Source: Roseibacillus persicicus
GTDB taxonomy: Bacteria > Verrucomicrobiota > Verrucomicrobiia > Verrucomicrobiales > Akkermansiaceae
DNA length: 64,000 nt
Assembly: GCF_014651675.1 (NCBI RefSeq)
Contig: NZ_BMXI01000018.1
Location: forward strand, 50,665 to 114,664
Reading direction: 5' to 3'
A program made the position numbers and the translations under genes. This document shows, piece by piece, positions 25,665 through 33,622 of the stretch (position 1 is its first letter; each line of letters begins with the position of its first letter). The notes beneath the pieces are model-generated. The model saw only the letters and a list, made by a program, of their open reading frames with translations. It was not told the origin of the DNA and made no database searches.

Positions 25665-25737
25665 ATTGAGAGCCAATCAATGTCAGCCCACCGCTAGCAT
25701 GAGCGGTCGGGTCGTCGCAGGGTCTGTTGCTCTCAAT
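25665..25737 (+). promoter_or_regulatory. Leader inverted repeat pairing over the start codon of the TonB receptor gene
   Basis: ATTGAGAGC (25665-25673) is perfectly complementary to GCTCTCAAT (25729-25737), and the right arm includes the A and T of the ATG at 25736. Inside lies a second hairpin, ACCGCT/AGCGGT (25690-25695 with 25702-25707). In RNA this would fold a closed leader that hides the initiation codon. It does not match any riboswitch class I can recognise. Confidence 0.4.
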
Positions 25738-27874
25738 GACACACACACCACAACTCACCCTGTTGTCACTCTCTCTGGCTACGACTGCCGCCATGGGGCA
25801 ATCCAACGGCGACTTCGAACTCGAACCGACCCTCGTCACTGCCGAACGCGTGGCGGAGGACGCCTCTTCCGACCAATTGGTCAATCCGGCTCTCAACCTT
25901 GGTGGCAAATTGCCCCACTCCATCTTCGAGACTCCACGCGCTGTGGAGGCGATCACCCGGGAAGAGTTTGTCCAACGCGGTGCACAAAACCTTGAGGAAG
26001 CCGCCCGCTACACCTCGGGAGTCCAGAGCGCCTACTACGGCTTGGACAATCGGCAGGACTTCGTTCGGATCCGAGGCATGCGCTCGCAAAACTATCGCGA
26101 CGGACTCCAGTATAATTTTAATTTTTACAACAACACTCCACAAGAGAACTACGCTATCGAGCAAGTCGATATCGTGAAGGGTCCCGCCTCCCTTCTCTTC
26201 GGCAACGGCACTGCGGGAGGAACGGTCAATACCGTCTCCAAGATTGCGGGGCCCGATGCCAAGAACGAGATCATGGCAGGCTACGGCTCGCACGACCGCA
26301 TGCAGTTTGGCCTCGATTACAACCAAGCGGTCAACGAAGAAGAAACGGTCTTTCTGCGGCTGGTCAGCTACTTTCGCCAATCCGACACCTACGTGGATTT
26401 TGTCAACGACGACTCCTGGTTCGTAATGCCCTCTCTGACTTGGAAACCCACGGAGGACACTTCGCTGAGCGTTCTCTTCAACTACCAAGAGAATGAGAGC
26501 ATGCCATCGCTCCAGTTCTACCCATACGAAGCCACCCAAGTGCCAGGCTTCACTCTCCGAAACAATCTCTATGCCGGCGAGCCCAGCATCGACCGCTACA
26601 ACACCAGTCAAAAGAGCGCGAGTCTCATCTTCAAACATCAGTTCAACGACACCTATTCGTTCAACTCGACCTTACGCTACCTTCAATCCTCCGCGGATTA
26701 TGTGGAACACACCATCGTGCCTCCTCTGATTGCCCAAGGGGTTTTCGGACCGGGCACTCCGGCTGGAACCTATCACCGACTGCTCTACGCCTCCGATCAC
26801 GAGACCGATGTGTTCTCCGGGAATATGGCTCTCAATGCCAAATACGAACTCGGCACCGTCAAGCACGAGCTGCAGCTGGGCTTTGACTTCAATCGCGCGG
26901 ACCGCGAACGCTACACCCTGCCGCCCAACCCGGGTCTCTATAATCTGAACTATGTTTACGGAGGCGCGCTGGACTTCACCAATCCCAACTACGGGGCGAT
27001 GGCCGCGACCCTGCCTGACCGCACCGAACTCGACACCTTCGAGGAGGAGCTCTACGGCATCTACCTGAGCGATCGGATCGAGTGGAACAACTTCATCGTC
27101 TCGCTGGGTGCACGCTATGACGACTACAGCTTGGCCACCAACCAGCTGCCTTCCGACACGCAACAAAACTGGTCCTTCGACGCAGGAGTCATGTATCAAT
27201 TCGACAACGGAGTTTCGCCCTACTACTCCTACGCCGAGTCCTTCGAGCCCCAGGGGGTGAACGACCTCACCGGAGACCCGCTCAAGCCCAAAGAAGGAAC
27301 CCAGCATGAAATCGGAGTCAAGTGGATGCCTGACGAAAGGACTCTCTTCACCGCTTCCTACTTCGACATTGAGGAAGCCAACCGCGTGTTCCGTCCCGAC
27401 CCCTTCACCGTGACCCAGTCCAGCAGCGTGGACATCCAAGGAGCCGAGGCTTCCCTGCAGCACCGCAGCGGCGACTTCTTCTTTCAGTCTGCCTTCACCT
27501 ATCTGGATACCGCGAACAATGACATCGACGGTTCTCCTGCACTCGCTGGCGTTCCCGACTACCAAGCTTCCGCCTGGCTCACCTACTCGCCACAGGAAGG
27601 GCCGCTCGCCAACTTCCGCGCCGCTCTCGGTGCCCGATACACCGGCACCAGTTCAGATGGACGGGATGCGCTCGAAACCAAGTCACACACTTTGGTCGAT
27701 GCCATGCTGGGCTATTCTTGGGACGACTTCGACATTCAACTCTCGGTGTCCAACCTTTTCGACAAGCAATACATCCAGACCATTGAAACCAGCGAAACAC
27801 TCGGTGCCGACGTCTCCAGCGCCTTCCTCGGGCAAGATCGTTCGATCAACTTGACCGCGACCTACAGCTTCTAA
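25736..27874 (+). CDS. TonB-dependent receptor, siderophore type (receptor 1)
   Basis: 712-residue outer-membrane receptor. A signal peptide (MTHTPQLTLLSLSLATTAAMG) is followed by a plug domain at about 45-190 with TPRAVEAITREEF, NLEEAARYTSGVQ and the family-typical IEQVDIVKGPASLLFGNGTAGGTVNTVSK. A 22-strand barrel ends in the aromatic-terminated strand SINLTATYSF. The pattern is that of FhuA/FpvA-like ferric siderophore receptors, without an N-terminal signalling domain, so it is not a FecA-type transducer. The start is ATG 25736; the TTG at 25727 is disfavoured. Its leader has a long inverted repeat over the start codon. The exact ligand cannot be inferred. Confidence 0.92.
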   Translation: MTHTPQLTLLSLSLATTAAMGQSNGDFELEPTLVTAERVAEDASSDQLVNPALNLGGKLPHSIFETPRAVEAITREEFVQRGAQNLEEAARYTSGVQSAYYGLDNRQDFVRIRGMRSQNYRDGLQYNFNFYNNTPQENYAIEQVDIVKGPASLLFGNGTAGGTVNTVSKIAGPDAKNEIMAGYGSHDRMQFGLDYNQAVNEEETVFLRLVSYFRQSDTYVDFVNDDSWFVMPSLTWKPTEDTSLSVLFNYQENESMPSLQFYPYEATQVPGFTLRNNLYAGEPSIDRYNTSQKSASLIFKHQFNDTYSFNSTLRYLQSSADYVEHTIVPPLIAQGVFGPGTPAGTYHRLLYASDHETDVFSGNMALNAKYELGTVKHELQLGFDFNRADRERYTLPPNPGLYNLNYVYGGALDFTNPNYGAMAATLPDRTELDTFEEELYGIYLSDRIEWNNFIVSLGARYDDYSLATNQLPSDTQQNWSFDAGVMYQFDNGVSPYYSYAESFEPQGVNDLTGDPLKPKEGTQHEIGVKWMPDERTLFTASYFDIEEANRVFRPDPFTVTQSSSVDIQGAEASLQHRSGDFFFQSAFTYLDTANNDIDGSPALAGVPDYQASAWLTYSPQEGPLANFRAALGARYTGTSSDGRDALETKSHTLVDAMLGYSWDDFDIQLSVSNLFDKQYIQTIETSETLGADVSSAFLGQDRSINLTATYSF

Positions 27875-27900
27875 CAGACCATTCGAATCTCATTCGTCGG

Positions 27901-27952
27901 ACATCCTCCGCGCGTCACGCTCTCAGCTGGCGCCGGGGGATGTTTTCTTTTT
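27901..27952 (+). terminator. Rho-independent terminator after TonB receptor 1
   Basis: A 10-bp stem ACATCCTCCG / CGGGGGATGT (27901-27910 with 27934-27943, one G-T pair) encloses a 23-nt loop with its own inner pairing. It is followed by TTTCTTTTTC. It sits between the receptor gene and the convergent response-regulator gene. Confidence 0.65.
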
Positions 27953-27959
27953 CAAATAC

Positions 27960-29249
27960 TCATTCAGCTCTGCCCCCCGGAAGCTCCCGCAGCTTTTTCC
28001 GTAAGGTGCTGCGGTTGATTCCGAGCTCCCGAGCCATGCGTGAGGGCTTGCCGTCGAATCTCTTTAAAAGCTCTCCAAGCAAAAGTCCCTCCACCTGTCC
28101 TTGAATTTCCTGATAGGTCATGGAGTTCAGATCCAGCCCTTCGATCCAAGCATCCAGGCACTCTTCCAAAGGACTGGCCTCTGCAACTATTCTGCCGCTG
28201 CCACCTTGCAGGTATTCCGGCAGGTCCTCCACTCTCACCTCCCCGGTTCCGCCCCGCGCACTGATGCAAAAGCTCACCACGTTGCGCAGCTCCCGCAAAT
28301 TCCCCGGCCAGTCATAGCCCTGCAATTTCTCGAGAACTTCTCCCCCGAACTTCAAGCGCCCCCCGGAATCGATTTGCCCGAGAAAATGATAAGCCAAGGC
28401 CGGCAGGTCCCCGAGCCGCTCCTTCAGTCCCGGCAGAAAAATCTCTAACACCTGCAGGCGGTAATAGAGTTCAGCCTCCAGAGTCCCTTCTTCGACTTTC
28501 CCCCGCAGTCCCTCTTCGTCGCAGGTCACAATCAGCCGCGGCAAGCTCGCCACTTCGCGCTCGTCTAACAGTCGGATCAATTCTCGTTGCGAAGCCTTGC
28601 TGAGGACCGCGACATCTTCGATCACCAGAGTCGCCCCCTCCTCTGCCGACAAGGCCCGCTCGAACTCTTTGCTCTCCACCTCGGGGGCCGCGTGCAGCCA
28701 GAGCAAGCGCCCGCCCGAATGATTGCCGATCAAGGTCGCCACATGCGAACGCCCGGTGCCTGCAGCACCTCGAATCACCAGTGGCTCGCGCGACAAGCAG
28801 GCGTGCGCGGTTTTCTGGAAAACCTCCTGCATCGCCGGGGCGGCCCCAATCAATGCGGTGGTCTTATGCTCCGTTTCCGCAGGCTCCCGCTGGGGCTCTT
28901 CGATGTCGCCCAGAAACTCCTCCAGCTCATCAAAGGCGACCGGTTTGGTCAAAAAGCGCACCACCCCCAGCTTGCGCGCCTCGATGGCATTCTCGATTTC
29001 GCCATGCGCAGTCACCACCGCCACCAACGGCATCTCTCCCCCCCTCCAATCTTCTAACAGCGACAAGCCATGACCATCGGGCAAGCCCAGATCGAGCAGA
29101 ATTCCTCCGAACTCACCTTTCTCCAATTCCTCCCGGGCGTGGGTCAAAGAGCCCACCAATTCCGGCTGTAATTTCACCCGCTCCACCGCCGACGCCAGGG
29201 CCAAGCCAAGGGAACGATTATCCTCCACTATCAATACTCGAGTGCTCAT
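27960..29249 (-). CDS. NtrC-like response regulator lacking GAFTGA, with degenerate ATPase motifs
   Basis: 429 residues. The receiver domain (1-120) has D10, phosphoacceptor D53, T80 and K102. The central AAA+-like domain (130-365) keeps LYYRL and the sensor-II stretch YDWPGNLRELRN. Its Walker A is GAAGTGRS (161-168, Arg in place of Lys) and its Walker B reads LVIED (208-212), in place of the usual LxxDE. The whole loop-1 region with GAFTGA, needed to contact sigma-54, is missing: only ~20 residues separate strands that are normally ~50 apart. A Fis-type HTH ends the protein (GKPSRMARELGINRSTLRKKLREL). It overlaps the sensor kinase gene by 4 bp (ATGA). It is predicted to bind DNA and regulate the usual sigma-70-type polymerase, not to activate sigma-54. 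Confidence 0.9.
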   Translation of the reverse strand: MSTRVLIVEDNRSLGLALASAVERVKLQPELVGSLTHAREELEKGEFGGILLDLGLPDGHGLSLLEDWRGGEMPLVAVVTAHGEIENAIEARKLGVVRFLTKPVAFDELEEFLGDIEEPQREPAETEHKTTALIGAAPAMQEVFQKTAHACLSREPLVIRGAAGTGRSHVATLIGNHSGGRLLWLHAAPEVESKEFERALSAEEGATLVIEDVAVLSKASQRELIRLLDEREVASLPRLIVTCDEEGLRGKVEEGTLEAELYYRLQVLEIFLPGLKERLGDLPALAYHFLGQIDSGGRLKFGGEVLEKLQGYDWPGNLRELRNVVSFCISARGGTGEVRVEDLPEYLQGGSGRIVAEASPLEECLDAWIEGLDLNSMTYQEIQGQVEGLLLGELLKRFDGKPSRMARELGINRSTLRKKLRELPGGRAE

Positions 29250-30460
29250 GCTGCTTTCTCCCTTCGACTCAAAGTTCCTTCCACGCTCGCTCCGGATTCC
29301 CCGAGATTTCGAGCTGTAACCGCGCCTCCGTGGGCCTCGACCACTCCCTTCACCAAAGCCAGGCCGAGACCGATGCCTCCTTCGCGTTCGGAGTAAAAAG
29401 CTTCCCCGAATGACTGCAAGGCCTTGGCTGAGAAGCCTTCTCCAGCATCAGCTACCGAAAAAGAAACCCCATCCCCTGTTCCTACTAGATTGATCGTAAC
29501 AGTCCCTCCTCCTGGCATGGCTTGCACCGCATTTTGAATTAAGTTTCGAAAGACCTGCTCCAAACGGGTGCGGTCTCCCCAGCACCGCAAGTCCCCCTCC
29601 TGCTGCAGCTTCAGCTCACAGCGATGATAGCGGGCCCAAGCCTCCACCCGCTTGACCAATTCCTCCAACAACGCGCCCAGATCCACCTCTCCCATCTTGG
29701 GAGGCTCCGGTCTCGCCACGAACAACCATTGATTCACCAGCGAGACAATCTCCTCGGCATCATCCCGAATCATCTGCCCCACCTCCGCCTGCGCCCCTCC
29801 CTCCAAGGTCCGCGCCTGCATCAGAATCGCTGCCGCCGGATTCTTCACCTCATGCGCCATGGAAGTCGCCATCTTTCCTAACAGGGCCATCTGTTCGGCG
29901 GCTTTCCGACGCTCTTGCTCCGCTGCCAAACGAGCCCGCGAACGAGCCAAGGCAAACGCTGAACCCAAAGCGAGAGCGACCGCAATTCCCACCGGCCAAA
30001 CAATCTCACGCCGGGTGCCCATCGCCAGCACCCTAGGCTTTCGCTGGAGAGCCACCAGCTTGGCTCCGCCTTGGTCGCCAGCCGCAATCGGAAAAGCGAC
30101 CGCCATCCAATCCGCGTCGGAGAGAACCTCCCCTTCCTGCCCGTTCTCCAACGTCCGCCACGCCAGATTGAGTTCGTCCTCAGACCACTTCTTCGCGGTG
30201 CGGAAGCCACCGTCCGGCAGCAAAAAACCAATTTCGATTCCGCTCAGGGAGCCAAAGTGCCCCGCCAACTCGCCACTCAGCGGCAGCCTCAAATCGCCCG
30301 CCAACTGCGCCTGCGACTCGCCCACCTCGCGCAAGCTCCGCCTCTCCTCGCTGACCCGCATTTGACCCGACCACCAGAGCACCAGCACCCCCGCCACCAG
30401 AATCAGCAAAATCTGCGACAACAGATATTGCGAAAAAACCTTTCCCTCCAGAGCAGTCAT
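29246..30460 (-). CDS. Sensor histidine kinase
   Basis: 404 residues from ATG 30460 (MTALEGKVFSQYLL); the frame reaches 30499 but that start would precede the normal N-terminus. A transmembrane helix at 15-31, a periplasmic domain of ~120 residues and a second helix at ~154-172 are followed by a coiled linker. The H-box is SMAHEVKNPAAAIL (His203). N-box NLIQNAVQAM, DAGEGFS and GGIGLGLALVKGVVEAHGG complete the NtrB-like HATPase domain. It partners the response regulator through the 4-bp overlap. Located between receptor genes, it probably senses an envelope cue linked to their substrates; the ligand is unknown. Confidence 0.92.
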   Translation of the reverse strand: MTALEGKVFSQYLLSQILLILVAGVLVLWWSGQMRVSEERRSLREVGESQAQLAGDLRLPLSGELAGHFGSLSGIEIGFLLPDGGFRTAKKWSEDELNLAWRTLENGQEGEVLSDADWMAVAFPIAAGDQGGAKLVALQRKPRVLAMGTRREIVWPVGIAVALALGSAFALARSRARLAAEQERRKAAEQMALLGKMATSMAHEVKNPAAAILMQARTLEGGAQAEVGQMIRDDAEEIVSLVNQWLFVARPEPPKMGEVDLGALLEELVKRVEAWARYHRCELKLQQEGDLRCWGDRTRLEQVFRNLIQNAVQAMPGGGTVTINLVGTGDGVSFSVADAGEGFSAKALQSFGEAFYSEREGGIGLGLALVKGVVEAHGGAVTARNLGESGASVEGTLSRREKAA

Positions 30461-30492
30461 GAACGCGAATTGACCACCTTCCACCCCCCAAG

Positions 30493-30516
30493 GGAACAAT
30501 TTTTATCCAAAAATGA
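30493..30516 (+). promoter_or_regulatory. Candidate operator shared with TonB receptor 3 (copy 1)
   Basis: TTTTTATCCAAAAATGA (30500-30516), preceded by GAACAA, matches the sequence at 36464-36487. In both places TTGTTCA follows exactly 25 bases later (here 30542-30548). It lies in the divergent region between the histidine kinase gene and TonB receptor 2, about 110 bp before the ATG at 30625. Confidence 0.5.
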
Positions 30517-30624
30517 ATTCAGGGCCCTCTCTGAAACTATTTTGTTCACCTTGGGGCAAGCACTTCTATCGTCCCGCTTCTTCGTTTTCCGAGTCCGATT
30601 TTCCGGCTCGTTCCTTCCGTTTCT

Positions 30625-32769
30625 ATGAAAAGCACATCACTCACACCCACTCCGGGAGAGTTCGCGCCTTGCCTGGGCGCTCTCCTCCTCACTCTCACCT
30701 CCGCGCCACCGCTTCACGCGGAAGAAGGCAGCACCACTCTGCCCACCACCATCGTGCAAGCCGAGCGACTAACAGATTCTAACGGATTGGCTACCGACTC
30801 ATTGGCAGATGCCATTTTTCCTCATCACAACACTGCGAGTTCTTCCGCGCTCTTTGCCGAAACCCCGCTCATCGAAACACCCTTCAGCGTCGGAGTCTAC
30901 AACGAGACCCTCATGGAGGACCAGCGGGCCTTCACCTTGCGCGAGGTGTTAGAGAATGATTCCAGCACCTCTCTCTACTCCTCGGGCGGCTACTTCGGCA
31001 CTCAGAACTTCGGCCTGCGCGGCTTTCAGGTCGGCAACTTCAATGGCTATCGCACCGATGGCCTGCCCACTCTCAATCTGGCCGCGCCCTATCTGGATGA
31101 TAAGGCCAGCGTCGAAGTGCTGAAAGGGCCTGCCGCCCTGCAGTTCGGATTCATGCCTCCGGGCGGGGCCATCAACATGACCCGCAAGCGCCCCACCGAG
31201 GACTTCTCTACCAGTCTCCAGTTCGAGATTGATACCTTCGGCCGCACCTACTCCCAAATCGATATCAGCGACACCGTCGCGAATGGCCAGTTTGGCTACC
31301 GCCTTGTCTTAGCGGGTGAAGACTACGAAAGCTTCTACGACAATGCGGACGGAACCCGCTTCATGGGCTCCCTCTTCACCGAGTGGAAACCCTCCGAGGC
31401 CGTCACGGTCTGGAGTTCCCTCTCAGGCCAGACTCTCGAGCGCAATGGTTACTACGGCCCCATCATCTCGGGCGATGGATCCATTGTCTTCGACCTCGGG
31501 CGGGACATGAACATCATGCAGGACTGGGCGCGCAATGAGCACGAAATCTTCGAGGCAGCCATCGGCGCTGACTTCTTTTTCCAAGACGATTGGAAGCTGA
31601 AAACCGCCTTCAACTACCAGACCACCGACCGCGACTCGCAGCTCACCTATCCCTACGGAGTCGATAACGACGGGAATTACACCGATGGTGCCTACCTCAC
31701 CGACGGTCCATTCGAATGGGATGCCTACGGAGCCCACGCCCATATTGAGGGCTCCTTCCGCACTGGCTTCCTGGAGCACGAGTTGGTCTTCGGCGCGCAA
31801 TACCGCAGCTTCGAGACCGATGGTGCCCGCTTCTTTCCCGATGTGGGAGCGAACAATGTTTACAATCAAATCGACCACCCCATCCCGACCGCGCCTTTTT
31901 ACATCCCAATCCAATTCGAGTATGAAGAGCTCGGAGTCTTCCTAACAGACACCATCGATTTCGGAAAAGGTTGGTCCGCACTCCTTGGCGGTCGCTTCTC
32001 CCGCTACGACAATCACTACCCCACAGACCCCGCTTCGGATGATACCGAGAGCGCCTTCAGCCCGACCGTGGCGCTCATGTTCGAGCCCACCGAGGGGGTC
32101 CACACCTACGTCACCTACACCCGGGCCTTGCAGGATGGTGGCTTTGCCAATCGCACCGCGAACAATGCGTGGGCGCCGCTGGGGATTCAGGAGTCCGAAC
32201 AATTCGAGGTCGGGGTCAAGGCTCGCAGCCGTGACGGACGCTTCTCAGGAGAACTCGCGCTCTTTCAAATTGAGCAAGACGTGGCCCTCATCAATGACGA
32301 AAACATCGACGCATTCGACGGAACCCAGCGTCACCGGGGGGTGGAACTCGCCCTGCGCGGACAGCTCACCAACGAGCTGCAGGCGGGCATCTCGGCGACC
32401 CTGTTGGATGCCGAGCTGACCTCCACCGGTAATCGCCCCGAGCTGGTCCCCGAGTATCAGGTCAATCTCTGGAGCACCCTTGAGGTGCCCGCCGTTCCGG
32501 GCCTGGCCTTCACCGCCAACGCCCGCTTCACCGGAGGACAATATCTCGATGAGGCTGAGAGCTTCTCGACTGACGCCTACGCCGTGGTCGACCTCGGTGC
32601 GCGTTACAAATGGTCCACCCCCCATGCGGATTACACCCTGCGCGCCAACATCGAAAACCTCCTCGACGAAAGCTACTACGAGTCCGGCGAATTCTACCCC
32701 GGCGACGCAGGCTATCTGGCCTACGGCGAGCCTCTCTCGGCCAACTTTTCACTGCAAATCGACTTCTAA
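30625..32769 (+). CDS. TonB-dependent receptor, siderophore type (receptor 2)
   Basis: 714 residues. A signal peptide ends near PPLHA-EE. The plug domain has ETPFSVGVYNETLMEDQRAFTLREVLENDSS, the loop GFQVGNFNGYRTDGLPT and VEVLKGPAALQFGFMPPGGAINMTRKRP. The barrel ends ANFSLQIDF. Like receptor 1 it lacks a signalling extension. The gene is divergent from the kinase/regulator pair and is followed after 85 bp by the ABC ATPase gene on the same strand, so receptor 2, ATPase and permease may form one operon. Upstream it carries the TTTTTRTCCAAAAATGA element also found before receptor 3. The ligand is not predictable; ferric chelates are most likely. Confidence 0.92.
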   Translation: MKSTSLTPTPGEFAPCLGALLLTLTSAPPLHAEEGSTTLPTTIVQAERLTDSNGLATDSLADAIFPHHNTASSSALFAETPLIETPFSVGVYNETLMEDQRAFTLREVLENDSSTSLYSSGGYFGTQNFGLRGFQVGNFNGYRTDGLPTLNLAAPYLDDKASVEVLKGPAALQFGFMPPGGAINMTRKRPTEDFSTSLQFEIDTFGRTYSQIDISDTVANGQFGYRLVLAGEDYESFYDNADGTRFMGSLFTEWKPSEAVTVWSSLSGQTLERNGYYGPIISGDGSIVFDLGRDMNIMQDWARNEHEIFEAAIGADFFFQDDWKLKTAFNYQTTDRDSQLTYPYGVDNDGNYTDGAYLTDGPFEWDAYGAHAHIEGSFRTGFLEHELVFGAQYRSFETDGARFFPDVGANNVYNQIDHPIPTAPFYIPIQFEYEELGVFLTDTIDFGKGWSALLGGRFSRYDNHYPTDPASDDTESAFSPTVALMFEPTEGVHTYVTYTRALQDGGFANRTANNAWAPLGIQESEQFEVGVKARSRDGRFSGELALFQIEQDVALINDENIDAFDGTQRHRGVELALRGQLTNELQAGISATLLDAELTSTGNRPELVPEYQVNLWSTLEVPAVPGLAFTANARFTGGQYLDEAESFSTDAYAVVDLGARYKWSTPHADYTLRANIENLLDESYYESGEFYPGDAGYLAYGEPLSANFSLQIDF

Positions 32770-32854
32770 GCTTCACCCCGCAGTTTCACAACCTCCGACG
32801 GTTGCCTGCTGATGTGGGCAGCCGTCTCGCCTTCTTCCTTTCGAACCGAACAAC

Positions 32855-33622
32855 ATGAATCACCCAAACCCCTCCCCTCCTCCTCTCGAGGTCAAATCGG
32901 TCACCAAACTCTTTGGAAAAAACGAAACCCGGGTGCGCGCCCTCGACCAGATTGACCTCACTATCAAGCAGGGCGAGTTCGTCGCAATCATGGGGGCATC
33001 CGGATCAGGCAAGAGCACCTTGCTCCACGTCATGGCCGGTCTCACCGTGGTCGACGGAGGGGAAGTTCGGGTAGAGGGCAAAGACCTCGCCACCCTCAAC
33101 GATACTGCCCTCACGTTCTTTCGGCGCGACCGCATTGGACTGGTGTTTCAGAACTTCAATCTCATCCCCGTTCTCAGCGCTCGCGACAACGTCAAGCTCC
33201 CGGCCGCCGACGACACCAATCTGGACCAGCGCACCACAGAACTGCTCACCCGTCTGGGCTTGAGCGAGCGCCAGCATCATAAGCCCGACGGCCTGTCGGG
33301 GGGCGAACAACAACGCGTCGCCATCGCGCGCGCCCTCATCAACGACCCTGCCATCATTCTAGCAGACGAGCCCACGGGCAGTCTTGATTCCGTTGCCGGA
33401 CAAGACTTTTGCCAATTGCTCAACGAGCTCAGTCAAGACGACGGCCGCACCATCGTAGTCGTCACTCACGAGCCAACCGTCGCGATGTGGGCCGACCGCG
33501 TGGTTGTCCTCCAGGACGGCAAAAGCATGAGCAGCTTCCCAGTTGAAAAACGCGATCCCCAAGCAGTCGCCCTCGGCTACCAGAATGCGCTGAACCTTGC
33601 CCAAGAACTCCGTTTCTCATGA
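32855..33622 (+). CDS. ABC transporter ATP-binding protein, MacB/LolD type
   Basis: 255 residues. Walker A GASGSGKS (47-54), [19 protein letters not shown], signature [15 protein letters not shown], Walker [10 protein letters not shown] followed by SLDS, and switch [12 protein letters not shown]. It is the energy-coupling partner of the FtsX-type permease that starts four bases before its end (ATGA overlap). Such type VII ABC systems do not pump across the inner membrane. They couple ATP hydrolysis to periplasmic movement, for example lipoprotein release or extrusion through an outer-membrane channel. Its place between two TonB receptor genes suggests a role linked to the imported substrate, such as recycling of chelator (inference). 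Confidence 0.92.
   Translation: MNHPNPSPPPLEVKSVTKLFGKNETRVRALDQIDLTIKQGEFVAIMGASGSGKSTLLHVMAGLTVVDGGEVRVEGKDLATLNDTALTFFRRDRIGLVFQNFNLIPVLSARDNVKLPAADDTNLDQRTTELLTRLGLSERQHHKPDGLSGGEQQRVAIARALINDPAIILADEPTGSLDSVAGQDFCQLLNELSQDDGRTIVVVTHEPTVAMWADRVVVLQDGKSMSSFPVEKRDPQAVALGYQNALNLAQELRFS

Noticed and set aside
25591..25735. Cobalamin or other known riboswitch before TonB receptor 1
   Set aside because: I looked for the B12-box and other conserved cores and found none. Only the inverted repeat over the start codon is supported.
26672..27565. 297-codon ORF antisense to TonB receptor 1
   Set aside because: It is a shadow frame of a GC-rich gene. The plus-strand frame is a clear receptor, and the antisense protein is Val/Gly-rich without family features.
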